From assembly GCA_009746045.1 (NCBI GenBank), contig RPFO01000333.1, positions 1,489,550 through 1,553,549 on the forward strand: a stretch of DNA of 64,000 nucleotides. The letters run 5' to 3'. The number at the start of each line of letters is the position of its first letter. Positions within the stretch are counted from its first letter, which is position 1. This document shows positions 24,592-34,862 of this stretch, piece after piece. The notes under the pieces were generated by a model. The model worked only from the letters and a program-made list of their open reading frames with translations, was not told the origin of the DNA and did no database searches. Source of the DNA: Mesostigma viride (lineage: Eukaryota > Streptophyta > Mesostigmatophyceae > Mesostigmatales > Mesostigmataceae). A program made the translations under genes and the position numbers.

Positions 24592-24905
24592 CATTGAGAA
24601 TGCAAGTCCTTTTCGCATGTTCAGCCCAGTTCAGGCTGTACGGTCAGTGTTGGGGGTCGTTGAATGAGTTCTCAATGGAATTCTCAATGGAATGCCGCAA
24701 CAGCCCATTTTCATTGAGAATGCAAGTCCTTTTCGCATGTTCAGCCCAGTTCAGGCTGTACGGTCAGTGTTGGGGGTCGGTGAATGAGTTCTGAATGGAA
24801 TTCTCAATGGAATGCCGTTACAGCCCATTTTCATTGAGAATGCAAGACCTTTTCGTATGTTCTGGCTGTACGGTCAGTGTTGGGGGTCGGTGAATGAATT
24901 CTGCA
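24592..24905 (+). repeat. 120-bp tandem repeats, array 2
   Basis: This is the same unit as at 23619-23938, with starts near 24648, 24768 and 24878. It is separated from the first array by about 650 bp of unrelated sequence. The last unit is shortened by about 10 bp. Confidence 0.8.
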
Positions 24906-27462
24906 TGAATGGAACTTTCATACGCCGCGCTGAGTCGGTGGAAGATCGAGCCACAAAAGAGGCAGGAGAGGCATCATTGGGAGAGGCGTGCCAACCCCGA
25001 GCGAGACGATGGTGAATTCGATCAAATTGGCTGATTGCAATAATTTTGCGGAGCTAGAATAATCGCTCGCGAGAGCTGCCATGGGCGGTCGTGAAGGTTC
25101 AGACTATTTGAGGCGCCGTGACGAATATGGTGGGGGGCGCTGGAATTGGATGTCGTTGGACATTGAAGAAGTCGACCCTTGACCCCTGGGCCCCCTGTTT
25201 TAGCCGCAGGGGATGAGGCAGCTTGCTGGCGAACGTTCGTCGGCGTTTTGGTGTTGCTGAGCCTCTTACGTCCCGACCACCATGGGCCCGTGTCGTACAA
25301 GGGGACGGAATTTATGCCCAGGCAGTGTCGATTCCCCACGAGGCATACAAGGGCGTAGTAGACGGTGATGACTTGCAGGTCGACCATCTCGATATCAGTG
25401 ATGACGATGATGATCTAGATGGTGGGTGCCGTGAGGCTCGCACAACAGGATTATAACCCTTAATTTGTACTGAGTCCGTTTTCGTGGCGCCAGTTGAACT
25501 CGCGCCACTCTAACGGACTGAGTTTGTGGCAGAACCAGGCGCCGCGCCAAAAATAATTCAACGGTCAAACCTGGGGGGATCGAAAGATCTAGATGTAAGC
25601 TTTGCCTGGCACTATTCAGACCGTACTTTGGACAACTGGCCAGGGAGATATACTCAATCAAAGCTGGGGGGGTACCATGGTCAAACGGGACCGACGTGAA
25701 TGAAAATAATTGACGTCCGCGGCTATGGCGGTGCAGGCAAATGACTGGTACGAGAGCATGGCTTGGAATTTTGAACTCAAATCTTGTAGTAATTATCCTT
25801 GAGTGTTATAAAGGTTATATCTCTGGCCGTGAAGCGTCTGGATGTGCGCAAGTATGTCTCTAGGTTCTAATCGGTGCGGCAGATCCTGTCAGCGGTCAGG
25901 CGGTGACAGTGCGTATGCTACCTGTTGTTCGGCAGCAAACGTCCATATATTTGCGCGTGGATAGACTTGCAACGTTATTCTTGACATGTTTTATTAGCGA
26001 TGACGGCCAGGAAAGGTTCGAGGCTATGTCCGTGAGGTGGGAGTGATGGCTCCCGCACAGCAGGTAATCTGCGGTTTCGACCTGGTACGTATTAACGTGT
26101 TAGCGTTTATACATTACAGTACCAAGTCGTCCTATCGTTTATAAACTAGTTGTAGACATGTAATCGATGGTTTTTGCTTGTCGTTTTGTTGCTTTAGTGC
26201 TTGTACGCGTTCGCTTGTGATGGTTGGGGAATACCACTATGTCACGCAGATTTTGGACCAGATTTGATTGCTATTAGCTGAGGCTTCAACGAAACCAGTG
26301 AAGTAGCGTTTGGTATTGTCTCTAAACATGGTGGGCTTGATAACGGGATGCTTTTCCCTGCACAGACATAGCGAGACAAGTGGTTTTCTGGCCAGCTCTA
26401 GGCATTGCTTCTTGGTTTGCTGGCCCAAGTTATCCTTCTGCTTGTGCGTCCATAATGCATGCAAGAAACATGAATGGCCAGGGCCTGCTTGCATGGAAGC
26501 ATAACCAGGTTAGTTCTTTTGTTTTTTCTATCATTGCCAATCATTGGAATTGCTTTACAGTGTGTTGGATGCATTGATAATGTAGCTCCTTGTGAACCCG
26601 TTATACGCTTGGTTTGGGGCCTTGGCACAAGCTTTATACTTGTTGTATAGCATGATGTTGTGACTTTAAAGCTGGAAATGTGTTTGGGAATCCATGTGTG
26701 GCCATCTATGATGTTTTGTGCCACGTTGGAATTGAATGCCTATACGGTAGTGCTAGCAAGACACCCCAAAATAACTGCACCCGTTATAACGGTCTGAGCT
26801 ATTTTGGGCTGTACATGCTAGCTAGCCTGTGCAGTTCTATGGCATGTCATGTTGTGAATGCATCTATGGCATGCCTGTGATTATCTTAAACTCCCCTCAA
26901 AGGGCCAGGGTCGGCAGATTTTGAGAAATGGTCCATATTGCATTATATATCTCTTGAACCCCATATGCACCGTACCCCCTTGGGGGGGGTGCTATTTATA
27001 GCAGCTGTGGGGCATAGATATGTGACCAATGACATGACCCCAAAGTTATTTGATATAAAAGCATCCTTGGTTCCAAGGGTGGGCCAGAAAATGTTATTTG
27101 GCTAGATACTCTCATACTTACTAAGATGCCCATACTCAGTCCGTTCTGGCGGTTCCAGTTGACACAATTGAAGGGTTAAAATCGTCTGCCTCGACAGTAT
27201 TGAAATACGCTACAAATGCCGACGTGATCGCGGCAGTCGGAGTTGCAGCGCGGTCGGTGTTGTAAACGCCGATGCATCCAAGATCCCGAGAAAGCCCTGT
27301 CGTCGTTTGTAATCTGGGAGGCCGCCATTGCATTGGCGCAGCAAATATTGGGCCAACTACACTGTAGAGCGGAAATCCAGGCGCTGCGGCGACCCAATCA
27401 GAGCGGAGCAGGCCCGAGTGCCACCACTGACCTGGATGCGGAAACGCGTCTAGCATTGGAGG

Positions 27463-28436
27463 GTGCTCGTTGCTTCGTGCCGCTGGTTGACCCCGTTGTC
27501 CACGCGGGGCGGCCCGCTAGCCCTGAGCACTGTGCGACGCGCAGAGGATGCAGCGGTCGCGCTAAAGCAAGCATCCGCTGCAGCATGGGAGGGCATCGAG
27601 GACGTGGGGAAGCCGATGATGTGTCAACATCCGGGGCTAAAGGACAGCTGCGATCTTCTGTGCAGCCCCCTAATGCCTTTCACTCCTTTGCTGTACGTGG
27701 TGGCCCGCAACATCACCGGCGACTTATCGCCAGACGCCGTGGTTGAACTTGAGTGCTACGGCTCGCACTCGTACACAACGCGGTTTTCGCCCTTCAGCCC
27801 GAGCTCGGCTCATTTCCCCCTGCCCGCCGCCACAAGGACAGGTACCCACACATTTTCAGTGAAGGCAAGCACAATCGTCTTGTCTTCGTGGCGTGCGGGG
27901 GGGGCAAGGTGCGCCGGGTGGGCTTGACAAGCAGTGGCACATTGACGCAGCACACGAAGGATGCTGTTGTTGGGCTCTCGCTCGACTGGATTCAGTGGGA
28001 TGGGTACGGAACCCCGGCGATGGCGGAGAAGACGGCGGTGGGACTTTTCAAATCGCGTGTCATGGACGTGCCAGAGCCGGAATGGTTGGTGGGGACCCTG
28101 GTATGCAAGATATTTTCGGGCCCCAACTCGGGGGAGAAGCGGTATCATGGCCATGTGACGGCCTTTAGTAAGGAGCACGACATGGCCCATCTGCTATACT
28201 CCGATGGCGACGATGAAATAGTGGGATTTGATGAGGTGCAGGCTGCGCTTTGCGCATGCCCCGGTGTGCAGTTGCCAAATCTTCCACCTGCGAGCATTGC
28301 GCGAGGGAAGGCGGACATTACTGAGTGCATTCGCAAGCAGGTCGCCCAGCGTTCCACGGCAATGAAGCAAGCCAAGGCCACCCCGCGCCACAAGCGCCGG
28401 CCTCCCATCATTCCTGATTCAGACTCTGATGACTAG
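27463..28436 (+). CDS. transposon ORF with Tudor-like segment
   Basis: The clearest coding stretch is 27753-28436. It contains GTLVCKIFSGPNSGEKRYHG followed by a DGDDE core and FDEVQAAL, the pattern of the plant PTM/DIR17-type Tudor domain that binds modified histone tails or acts in chromatin. The end is basic and then acidic (HKRRPPIIPDSDSDD, TAG stop). An upstream frame (27463-27840, SRWLTPLSTRGGPLAL and AAVALKQASAAAWEGIEDV) changes frame near 27840, either by an intron or a frameshift. It lies inside the TIR element close to the right array, so it is probably part of the element. The rest of the protein is unrecognised. Confidence 0.45.
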
Positions 28437-28689
28437 CCAAGTGCCGCATGTGGCTTTTAATTTTTCATGGCTGCCCTACCTTCTCGGTGCATGCTTTGCG
28501 GCTAGCAGCCTTGTGATCAACACATTCCGTGTCTTATGACCTTGGTTCATAGGTTTATTACATGTCCTTACAATTGGTAGAACATATATCAAATGGGATA
28601 AAACCATATTTGGGTGAACAGGTTTCATGGCTCATGGCTCATCTATTTTTTTTCAATGGGATATGACGTAAAAGCTGGCAATGTGCATT

Positions 28690-29760
28690 TTCTAAATGCT
28701 GCCTGCAAGAATCCAACTTGATATGAGTTCATTTGTTCACTATTCATATTTGTTTCATGTAAGTTAACCGAGAAAATGACGAAAAACTGCACATGTATGC
28801 TGTCACATGTCACCATTTGAGCTCAGAATGAGCCCAATTTTTGTGGGTGGTCTATTTTGATGGTCTAGATGCTGCCTGCAAGAATCCAGCCTGAAATGAG
28901 TTCATTTGTTCACTATTCATATTTGTTTCATGTAAGAAAAGGGGGAAAATGACGAAAAACTGCACATGTATGCTGTCACATGTCACCATTTGAGCTCAGA
29001 ATGAGCCCAATTTTCGTGGGTGGTCTATTTTCATGGTATAAATGCTGCCTGCAAGAATCCAGCCTGATATGAGTTCATTTGTTCACTATTCATATTTGTT
29101 TCATGTAAGAAAAGGGGGAAAATGACAAAAAACTGCACATGTATGCTGTCACATGTCACCATTTGAGCTCAGAATGAGCCCAATTTTCGTGGGTGGTCTA
29201 TTTTCATGGTATAAATGCTGCCTGCAAGAATCCAGCCTGAAATGAGTTCATTTGTCCACTATTCATATTTGTTGCATGTAAGAAAAGGGGGAAAATGACG
29301 AAAAACTGCACATGTATGCTGTCACATGTCACCATTTGAGCTCAGAATGAGCCCAATTTTTGTGGGTGGTCTATTTTCATGGTCTACATGCTGCCTGCAA
29401 GAATCCAGCCTGATATGAGTTCATTTGTCCACTATTCATATTTGTTGCATGTAAGAAAAGGGGGAAAATGACGAAAAACTGCACATGTATGCTGTCACAT
29501 GTCACCATTTGAGCTCAGAATGAGCCCAATTTTTGTGGGTGGTCTATTTTCATGGTCTACATGCTGCCTGCAACAGTCCAGCCTGAAATGAGTTCATTTG
29601 TCCACTATTCATATTTGTTTCATGTAAGAAAAGGGGGAAAATGACGAAAAACTGCACATGTATGCTGTCACATGTCACCATTTGAGCTCAGAATGAGCCC
29701 AATTTTCGTGGGTGGTCTATTTTCATGGTCTACATGCTGCCTGCAACAGTCCAGCTTTAG
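28690..29760 (-). repeat. right subterminal array of ~173-bp tandem repeats
   Basis: CTGCCTGCAA recurs near 28699, 28871, 29044, 29218, 29388, 29562 and 29735, giving a regular period of about 173 bp and six full units. The units are nearly identical to each other and inverted relative to the left array. The innermost unit is the most diverged. Confidence 0.9.
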
Positions 29761-29838
29761 GTACCCTCAGATCTGAAAGATTTTATTTTTACTCATTTGA
29801 AGACTTGTGAAATTGAGCAAACACCTATGAATCCCCTC

Positions 29839-30948
29839 CTTGTGCTGGTGGACTTCATCAAAGCCTTCGATTCGGTTTTCTGGCCTGCGCTTTGGGACAT
29901 CCTCGAGTTGTTCCGGATCCCCCGCCCCCTGATTGCTGTCATCCGCAACCTGTATGAAGGGTCCACCACTTCGGTGCGCACTTAACTTACGGGACCACGC
30001 CCCCATGCCCTTTACAGAAGGGTGTGTGGCAGGGCTGCGTGCTGTCGCCCTACCTGTTCATTATTGTTGTCGAATACGTAATGATTCAGGCGCGCAAGCG
30101 ATTTGCCCGCATCGTGGGCAGGGAACCAGGAGTGCAGGTTGCTAACAAATTCTGGCATGGCGGTGCGGACACGGAGATTCGGCTAGCAGACATCATTTAC
30201 GCAGACGACACCACCCTCTTCGAGGACACTGAGCACGTGCATGGACATGGCTTGACTGCCTGGCTCTCGAGGCCCGTGCAGTGGGGCTTGAGGTCAGCAA
30301 GAAGACAGAGGCCCTGGCGGTTGGGCTCACCAACTCACCGCCCGACCTCTTTCTCCTAGACGGCTCTCGAGTCCTGTATCGGGACCGCGTTAAGCTGCTG
30401 GGCAGCCTGCTCCCCAGCTGCGAGGTTGATGTGGACCATCGCATCTCCCTCGCCTGGCACGCTTTACGCCAGTACCGGGCCCTGTGGCGCAAGCCCCTGG
30501 GCAAGATCGAGAAACAGGACCTGTTCAAGGTCCTCGTCCTTCCTGTTCTCACGTATGCATGGCGCCGAGACGTGGACCCTCACCGCCGACCTGGCCCGCA
30601 AGCTGGACGGCGCGGTCACCAGCATGCTGCGTTCCATTTTCAGAGTAGGATATGCTGCTCATGTCCGCAATGAGGACCTGTACCAGGGCATGCCCTATAT
30701 ATATCACCAGCACCATTAAGCAACGCCGCCTGCAGCTTGTAGGGCACCTAGCTCGCACCAACCAGGTAGACACCTCACGTGGCCCCCCCGCAGGACTGCG
30801 ACCAGCCCAGCCTGGCCGGCACCTCCTGACGTGGGCTGGGCCCAGTGATGTTAGACGCCGCAAGGCCCGCACCTTCAAGGAACAGCTAGTAGAAGACATG
30901 GGGGGCCTCGGCCTAGTTTGGAAGAAGATGATGGACAAGGCCAATTAA
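29839..30948 (+). pseudogene. LINE A ORF2, 3' part: RT palm to C terminus
   Basis: The RT continues from the 10.4-kb insertion with LVLVDFIKAFDSVFWPALWD, then GVWQGCVLSPYLF, the catalytic YADDTTLF, LLGSLLPSCEVDVDHR, and a C-terminal QRRLQLVGHLARTNQVD...KKMMDKAN with a TAA stop at about 30948. Frameshifts occur near 29985, 30260, 30560 and 30710. The two catalytic aspartates of YADD are present. A 3' UTR of about 270 bp leads to the terminal hairpin. Confidence 0.75.
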
Positions 30949-31176
30949 GTGGGCCCAGGTCATAGAGGACAATGAGCCCCCCCCAGTGGGGAAGCGCCCG
31001 CGGGTGCAATCCCGCGGGAGGCACGCCAGATAGCTCCCCCTCGGGCAGCGTGCGGCTGCCTAGATAGATGTTGTAGTTAGAATGCTGTTAGATAGATGTA
31101 GTATGTAGCCAATGTAGATAGATTAGACCGGTAGGAATGTTTGCACCCATCCATCCATCCATCGGGGTTAATGCTC

Positions 31177-31199
31177 CGTGACTCCCCAACGGGAGCACG
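31177..31199 (+). promoter_or_regulatory. LINE A 3'-terminal hairpin
   Basis: The arms are CGTG/CACG and CTCCC/GGGAG, with one bulged A on the 5' side and a CAAC loop, just before the AATT-rich tail. The same fold occurs at 40247-40269, 45681-45707 (with a 4-base insert) and 51505-51527 on the minus strand. It is inferred to be the recognition site of the element's RT at the RNA 3' end, as known for some stringent-type LINEs. Confidence 0.6.
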
Positions 31200-31235
31200 A
31201 GTCTAATTATTAATTAATTAATTAATAGATCTGCA

Positions 31236-31925
31236 TGCACAGCTAGCCTGCCGGAGAGCGCAGAAACTCATCAAACCTGTCCGCTGCACTGTCACTCATA
31301 TGCTGCCTGACCATCTTCTTCTGAATGTCCAGGGTAAGTCGTTCTTCCGCTCATCGATCTGTTGGCCAAAGTGGATAGATAGCGAACACGTGACCCTGAA
31401 ACTTGGTAGAGAAATTATCAAAGCTGCGGTGGGTATAAGGTTTGTAAGCGACAGCTTGTCGACCGATTCGACCTTGGGGATCGAAGGGTGGAGCCGTGCC
31501 TTGGTGCGGTGGTAACGTGATGGTCACGGGGACGTCGCTGGCCGGTGCATGCTGCGAAGGTGACCGATGTCCACAACGCCTGAGTATGGTCCGATTTCTC
31601 GCGAACCTGCGGCTCATTCCACGGAGTACATAGTAGCGGAGTAATTAGGTAGAACGGTCCCTCGGTCACCCAACTTAGGAGTCTCTCGCCCCACCACTCT
31701 AGCAACCATCTCACGCATGCCCTCCTCCTCATCCGCAATCCTCTGGCGAAGGCGTCCCAGTGCCTCCTCCTCCACGGCCTCCTCCACCTCCTCCACCATC
31801 TTTCGATATACATCGCTGCATGTTGTTTGTCTTGTTGTAACTTGAGCTTCGTAGCTGCCGAAATTTGATCCGCTGCTAATCGGGCTCCGTCTCGACCAGG
31901 TGTGGTGTTCATAGGAAACATAAAT
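31236..31925 (-). pseudogene. gypsy-like gag relic, N-terminal part (candidate)
   Basis: On the minus strand this encodes KLKLQQDKQHAAMYIE and a coiled-coil-like acidic stretch (EEVEEAVEEEALGRLRQRI, then MREMVARVVGRE) in adjoining frames. Toward the LINE A junction it reads DIQKKMVRQHMSDSAADRF. The shared 11-bp target duplication links it to the gag C-terminal part at 13340-13941. The link is an inference; the N-terminal part of gag is poorly conserved in general. Confidence 0.45.
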
Positions 31926-32376
31926 TGAAGCTAGGGTGACGATGCACTAGGTACTGGATCGGTCCGCACGCCCGAAACTCCTGGAGAGTGTAACCCTCCT
32001 CCTCGACGTACCGGCCACACCTGTCAGCGACGGCTCGCCTGCCGGCTGGATACCGGACACCACAACAGAAAACTTAGGCCCTACTGACAGCTAGCGATGC
32101 ATGCCCGCCTCACTTCAGACATCTATAGAAGTACGATCAAAATCAAGTTGACGTCGGGGTGTATTAGTAGTAGTAGTCTAGCTCGCGCAGCATCTTTTAT
32201 ATAAGGTTATTAAGGTGATTGAGAAGAGGAAACTCCTCCTGCACCTGGTTCCGTAGGGAATGAAGGTGGATGTGTCTTTGAGCCTCTAGCACGTCGCGAA
32301 TGTCTACCTAATAGGAATAACGGATACGGCTGACTGAAGGCTGGAAAGAGCAAAACGGTCACATAGGGATGCATCA
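31926..32376. other. no recognisable gene
   Basis: This short interval between the gag relic and the tandem duplication could be the leader of the relic retroelement. I see no motif, tRNA-like fold or ORF worth naming. Confidence 0.3.
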
Positions 32377-33578
32377 CACTCTTTCTCGCTCGGAGTTTTC
32401 CGCAGGGCCATCATTCTCTCCGGAATGGTAGACAGATGTTCAATTAACTTTCTAGATATTATTAATCAACGTCGACTTGTTCTCAAGAGAAACACCAAGA
32501 TCATAGGATCCTCCGATACCAATGTAACGACTAAAATTGATCATCCACATCATCCATTGTCCAAAATATGAAAGATCTTCATACCTGGGTTGCTTGAATC
32601 TTGAGAATGAAGGCTTCAAGTATGCCAGAGAGATGTCGAGATGGAGATTCCACAGCACGTGGTTAATTTGGTTACCAAAACCCTTGCGTACACAACTAGC
32701 TAGACAAGTAGTATCCTTGACAACTTCTGTGGAACTGAAAGTGGTCATGTGCAACGAGCAAGAGGCTTTTGAGAATGGATGAATATAGCTTAACCTTATT
32801 AAACCATGTAGATTAGATCGAACAATCAACAATCCAACAATGGCGACCCATATGTACGTCCTGATATCAACGTGCATGTCGAGCATGCTCCAACGTTAGC
32901 CTGAAATGGACCAATCAAGTTACAGCATCTCAAGGTAAGATTCTTTCGCCCCTCTAAGTTGACACGTAACAGAACAGCACTCTTTCTCGCTCGGAGTTTT
33001 CCGCAGCAGGGCCATCATTCTCCCCGGAATGGTAGACAGATGTTCAATTAACTTTCTAGATATTATTAATCAACGTTGACTTGTTCTCAAGAGAAACACC
33101 AAGATCATAGGATCCTCCGATACCAATGTAACGACTAAAATTGATCATCCACATCATCCATAGTCCAAAATATGAAAGATCTTCATACCTGGGTTGCTTT
33201 CTTGAGAATGAAGGCTTCAAGTATGCCAGAGAGATGTCGAAATGGAGATTCCACAGCACGTGGTTAATTTGGTTACCAAAACCCTTGCGTACACAACTAG
33301 CTAGACAAGTAGTATCCTTGACAACTTCTGTGGAACTGAAAGTGGTCAACGAGCCAAGAGGCTTTTGAGAATGGATGAATAAAGCTTAACCTTATTAAAC
33401 CATGTAGATTAGATCGAACAATCAACAATCCAACAATGGCGACCCATATATGTACGTCCTGATATCAAGGTGCATGTCGAGCATGCTCCAACGTTAGCCT
33501 GAAATGGACCAATCAAGTTACAGCATCTCAAGGTAAGATTCTTTCGCCCCTCTAAGTTGACACGTAACAGAACAGCAC
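32377..33578. repeat. 601-bp tandem duplication
   Basis: Two head-to-tail units (32377-32977 and 32978-33578) start CACTCTTTCTCGCTCGG and end AACAGCA(C). They differ by a few substitutions and short indels, for example TTGAATCTTGAG against TTTCTTGAG. A minus-strand ORF of 97-144 codons is open in each (SSTEVVKDTTCLASCVRKGF, LAYLKPSFS), but I do not recognise it. The unit could be an LTR-like or gene-derived segment. Confidence 0.7.
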
Positions 33579-33914
33579 AATCCAGACGTGGAATCACAGA
33601 ATCTTGATAAGCACTGTCCAGAGTCCTCAAGGATCGTTTACGACTTGGCAGAACCGACCAACTAACAACCCAGCCCACGTGGATCAGGCCACGACCAATG
33701 AGGGTCCAAACAAGTCAGTTGATAAAGTCCAGGTCTCCAAGTATCGGAGGCACGTGGGAAACCTCATAGCTCTCTCAATACTTGTCCAAGACCTAAGATC
33801 CAAACTATTATGTAAATTAACTCAGGATGTAACAACAAGTCAGATTTGGTTGTTATGTAATAGGGTGAATTAAGTGAGACAACTATATATATGTCTTATT
33901 GATATAGGGTGAAT
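33579..33914. other. no recognisable gene
   Basis: AT-rich spacer between the 601-bp duplication and a LINE B copy. Short ORFs only; nothing supported. Confidence 0.3.
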
Positions 33915-34478
33915 ACCAATGTGGGCCCTGCGGGCGGGCTTAGGACTGGCCAACCAGGTAGACACCTCCTCCTATGGCAGGGTCCCTTTGTCCCGTCGCA
34001 ACGTACCACCAGCAAACTTGCGCGCGCCCCGCACCGATGCGGCGCGACCCGGACCTATGCACATGACACAATTGCTTGAGGATGCAGGGGCTTCTGGGAT
34101 TATCTGTACTCCGCGCCCGCATGATAGACAAGGAGAACTGGGCTGCCGTCTGCGATAAGCACCTTCCTGTGGGGCATGCTCCCGGTTTATCCCCACAGGC
34201 CCCGCGGCCCATATTGCTAGCATGCGCAGGGTAGAAGTCCTCAGGTGGAGGTTATTGCCCCTGAGGATAGCCGCTACACTACCGCCTCGTCTGCCATTAC
34301 AGTACTTAGAGGACAGCTCGATCAGATTTATATCCCCCTCTGGTGACTATATGGTTGGGGCATGATGCAGACGATATTTGTAACTTTCGTGTAATTATTT
34401 TTCTAATGATATCAGCATAGTACTCCGTGGCATGCCCATGCGCATGACACGCAAGTACTTACTTAGTACTTACTTATT
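33915..34478 (+). mobile_element. LINE family B, 5'-truncated copy
   Basis: The piece starts in the decayed RT C-terminal region, with text parallel to 52426-52790 (GGGCGGGCTTAGGACTGGCC). It continues through the 3' UTR (GTAGAAGTCC at 34231) to the hairpin at 34426-34451 and a CTTA tail. It inserted between the 601-bp repeat region and the 3' flank of the dehydratase gene. Confidence 0.65.
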
Positions 34479-34862
34479 GATAATCAATAACACCCCTATC
34501 CCTCTCCAACAGCCACCAAGTGGGGGCTCACTAATAAGGACCGGACACATCCCTTTCTTTCTTGCATAAATAAAAATAGTGGCAACTCTGCGGACTGGGC
34601 CTGCCAGCTGGACATGAACCCTGGCGCGCCCTGGGAGCATCGCTGGCTCTACATGCGGCCATGTGCATGGACACCGCCACGCTGGTCACTGATGGTACTA
34701 TTCAAGGATAGCGAGTATAACCATTCAGGGCGGGCTGAAAAAATCCACACGACGTCCCAATGCTGGCCCGACACGCAGCTCTGGTTCGCAAACACATAGT
34801 TTGCCAACACTTGGTCAAACCATGCTTGCGCACACCCTTTCCGACAGGCACACCATTCCCGC
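34479..34862. other. 3' flank of the dehydratase gene
   Basis: No ORF or repeat is recognised. AATAAA-like sequence occurs near 34567 on the plus strand only. This should include the 3' UTR of the minus-strand gene. Confidence 0.35.

Larger units (their letters stand above)
20945..27180. other. interior of the TIR element, mostly unrecognised
   Basis: Apart from the exon at 21050-21290 and the repeat arrays at 23619-24900, I see no gene I can name here. A 214-codon minus ORF (22732-23376) and a plus ORF with an acidic end (25223-25456, DLQVDHLDISDDDDDLDGG) are open but motif-free. A 12-bp inverted pair AAGCACAGTGAC occurs at 22607-22618 and 23509-23520 and could bound a further nested element. 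A long hairpin (ACTGAGTCCGTT...AACGGACTGAGT) lies at about 25470-25535. Confidence 0.35.
19467..29838. mobile_element. 10.4-kb terminal-inverted-repeat element with satellite-like subterminal arrays
   Basis: The terminal inverted repeats are 31 bp with one mismatch (19467-19497 and 29808-29838; both start GAGGGGATTCATA read inward) and are flanked by the 3-bp duplication CTT (19464-19466 and 29839-29841). Removing the element joins PGESPLHL to VLVDFIKAFDSVFW of the LINE RT in frame. Inside each end lies an array of a ~173-bp tandem repeat, in opposite orientations (left about 19545-20440, right about 28690-29760). The interior holds a spliced minus-strand gene end, a plus-strand ORF with a Tudor-like segment and two 120-bp repeat arrays. 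No transposase family was recognised. The 3-bp duplication is compatible with CACTA, PIF-Harbinger, Academ or Zator, among others. Confidence 0.85.
13942..31224 (+). mobile_element. LINE family A, APE-type non-LTR retrotransposon (full length, with two nested insertions)
   Basis: The element is bounded by the 11-bp duplication ATAGATCTGCA (13931-13941 and 31225-31235). After subtracting the nested elements at 15866-17488 and 19467-29838 and their duplicated bases, it is about 5.28 kb. In order it has a roughly 100-bp leader, an ORF1, an apurinic-type endonuclease (FNVRTL, LLDANA, SDHRLV), a reverse transcriptase (VDFIKAFDSVFW, GVWQGCVLSP, YADDTTLF) and a C-terminal QRRLQLVGHLART segment. The 3' end is a hairpin (31177-31199) with an AATT-type tail. 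Several frameshifts make it inactive. The endonuclease nicks target DNA, and the RT copies the RNA from its 3' end. Confidence 0.85.
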
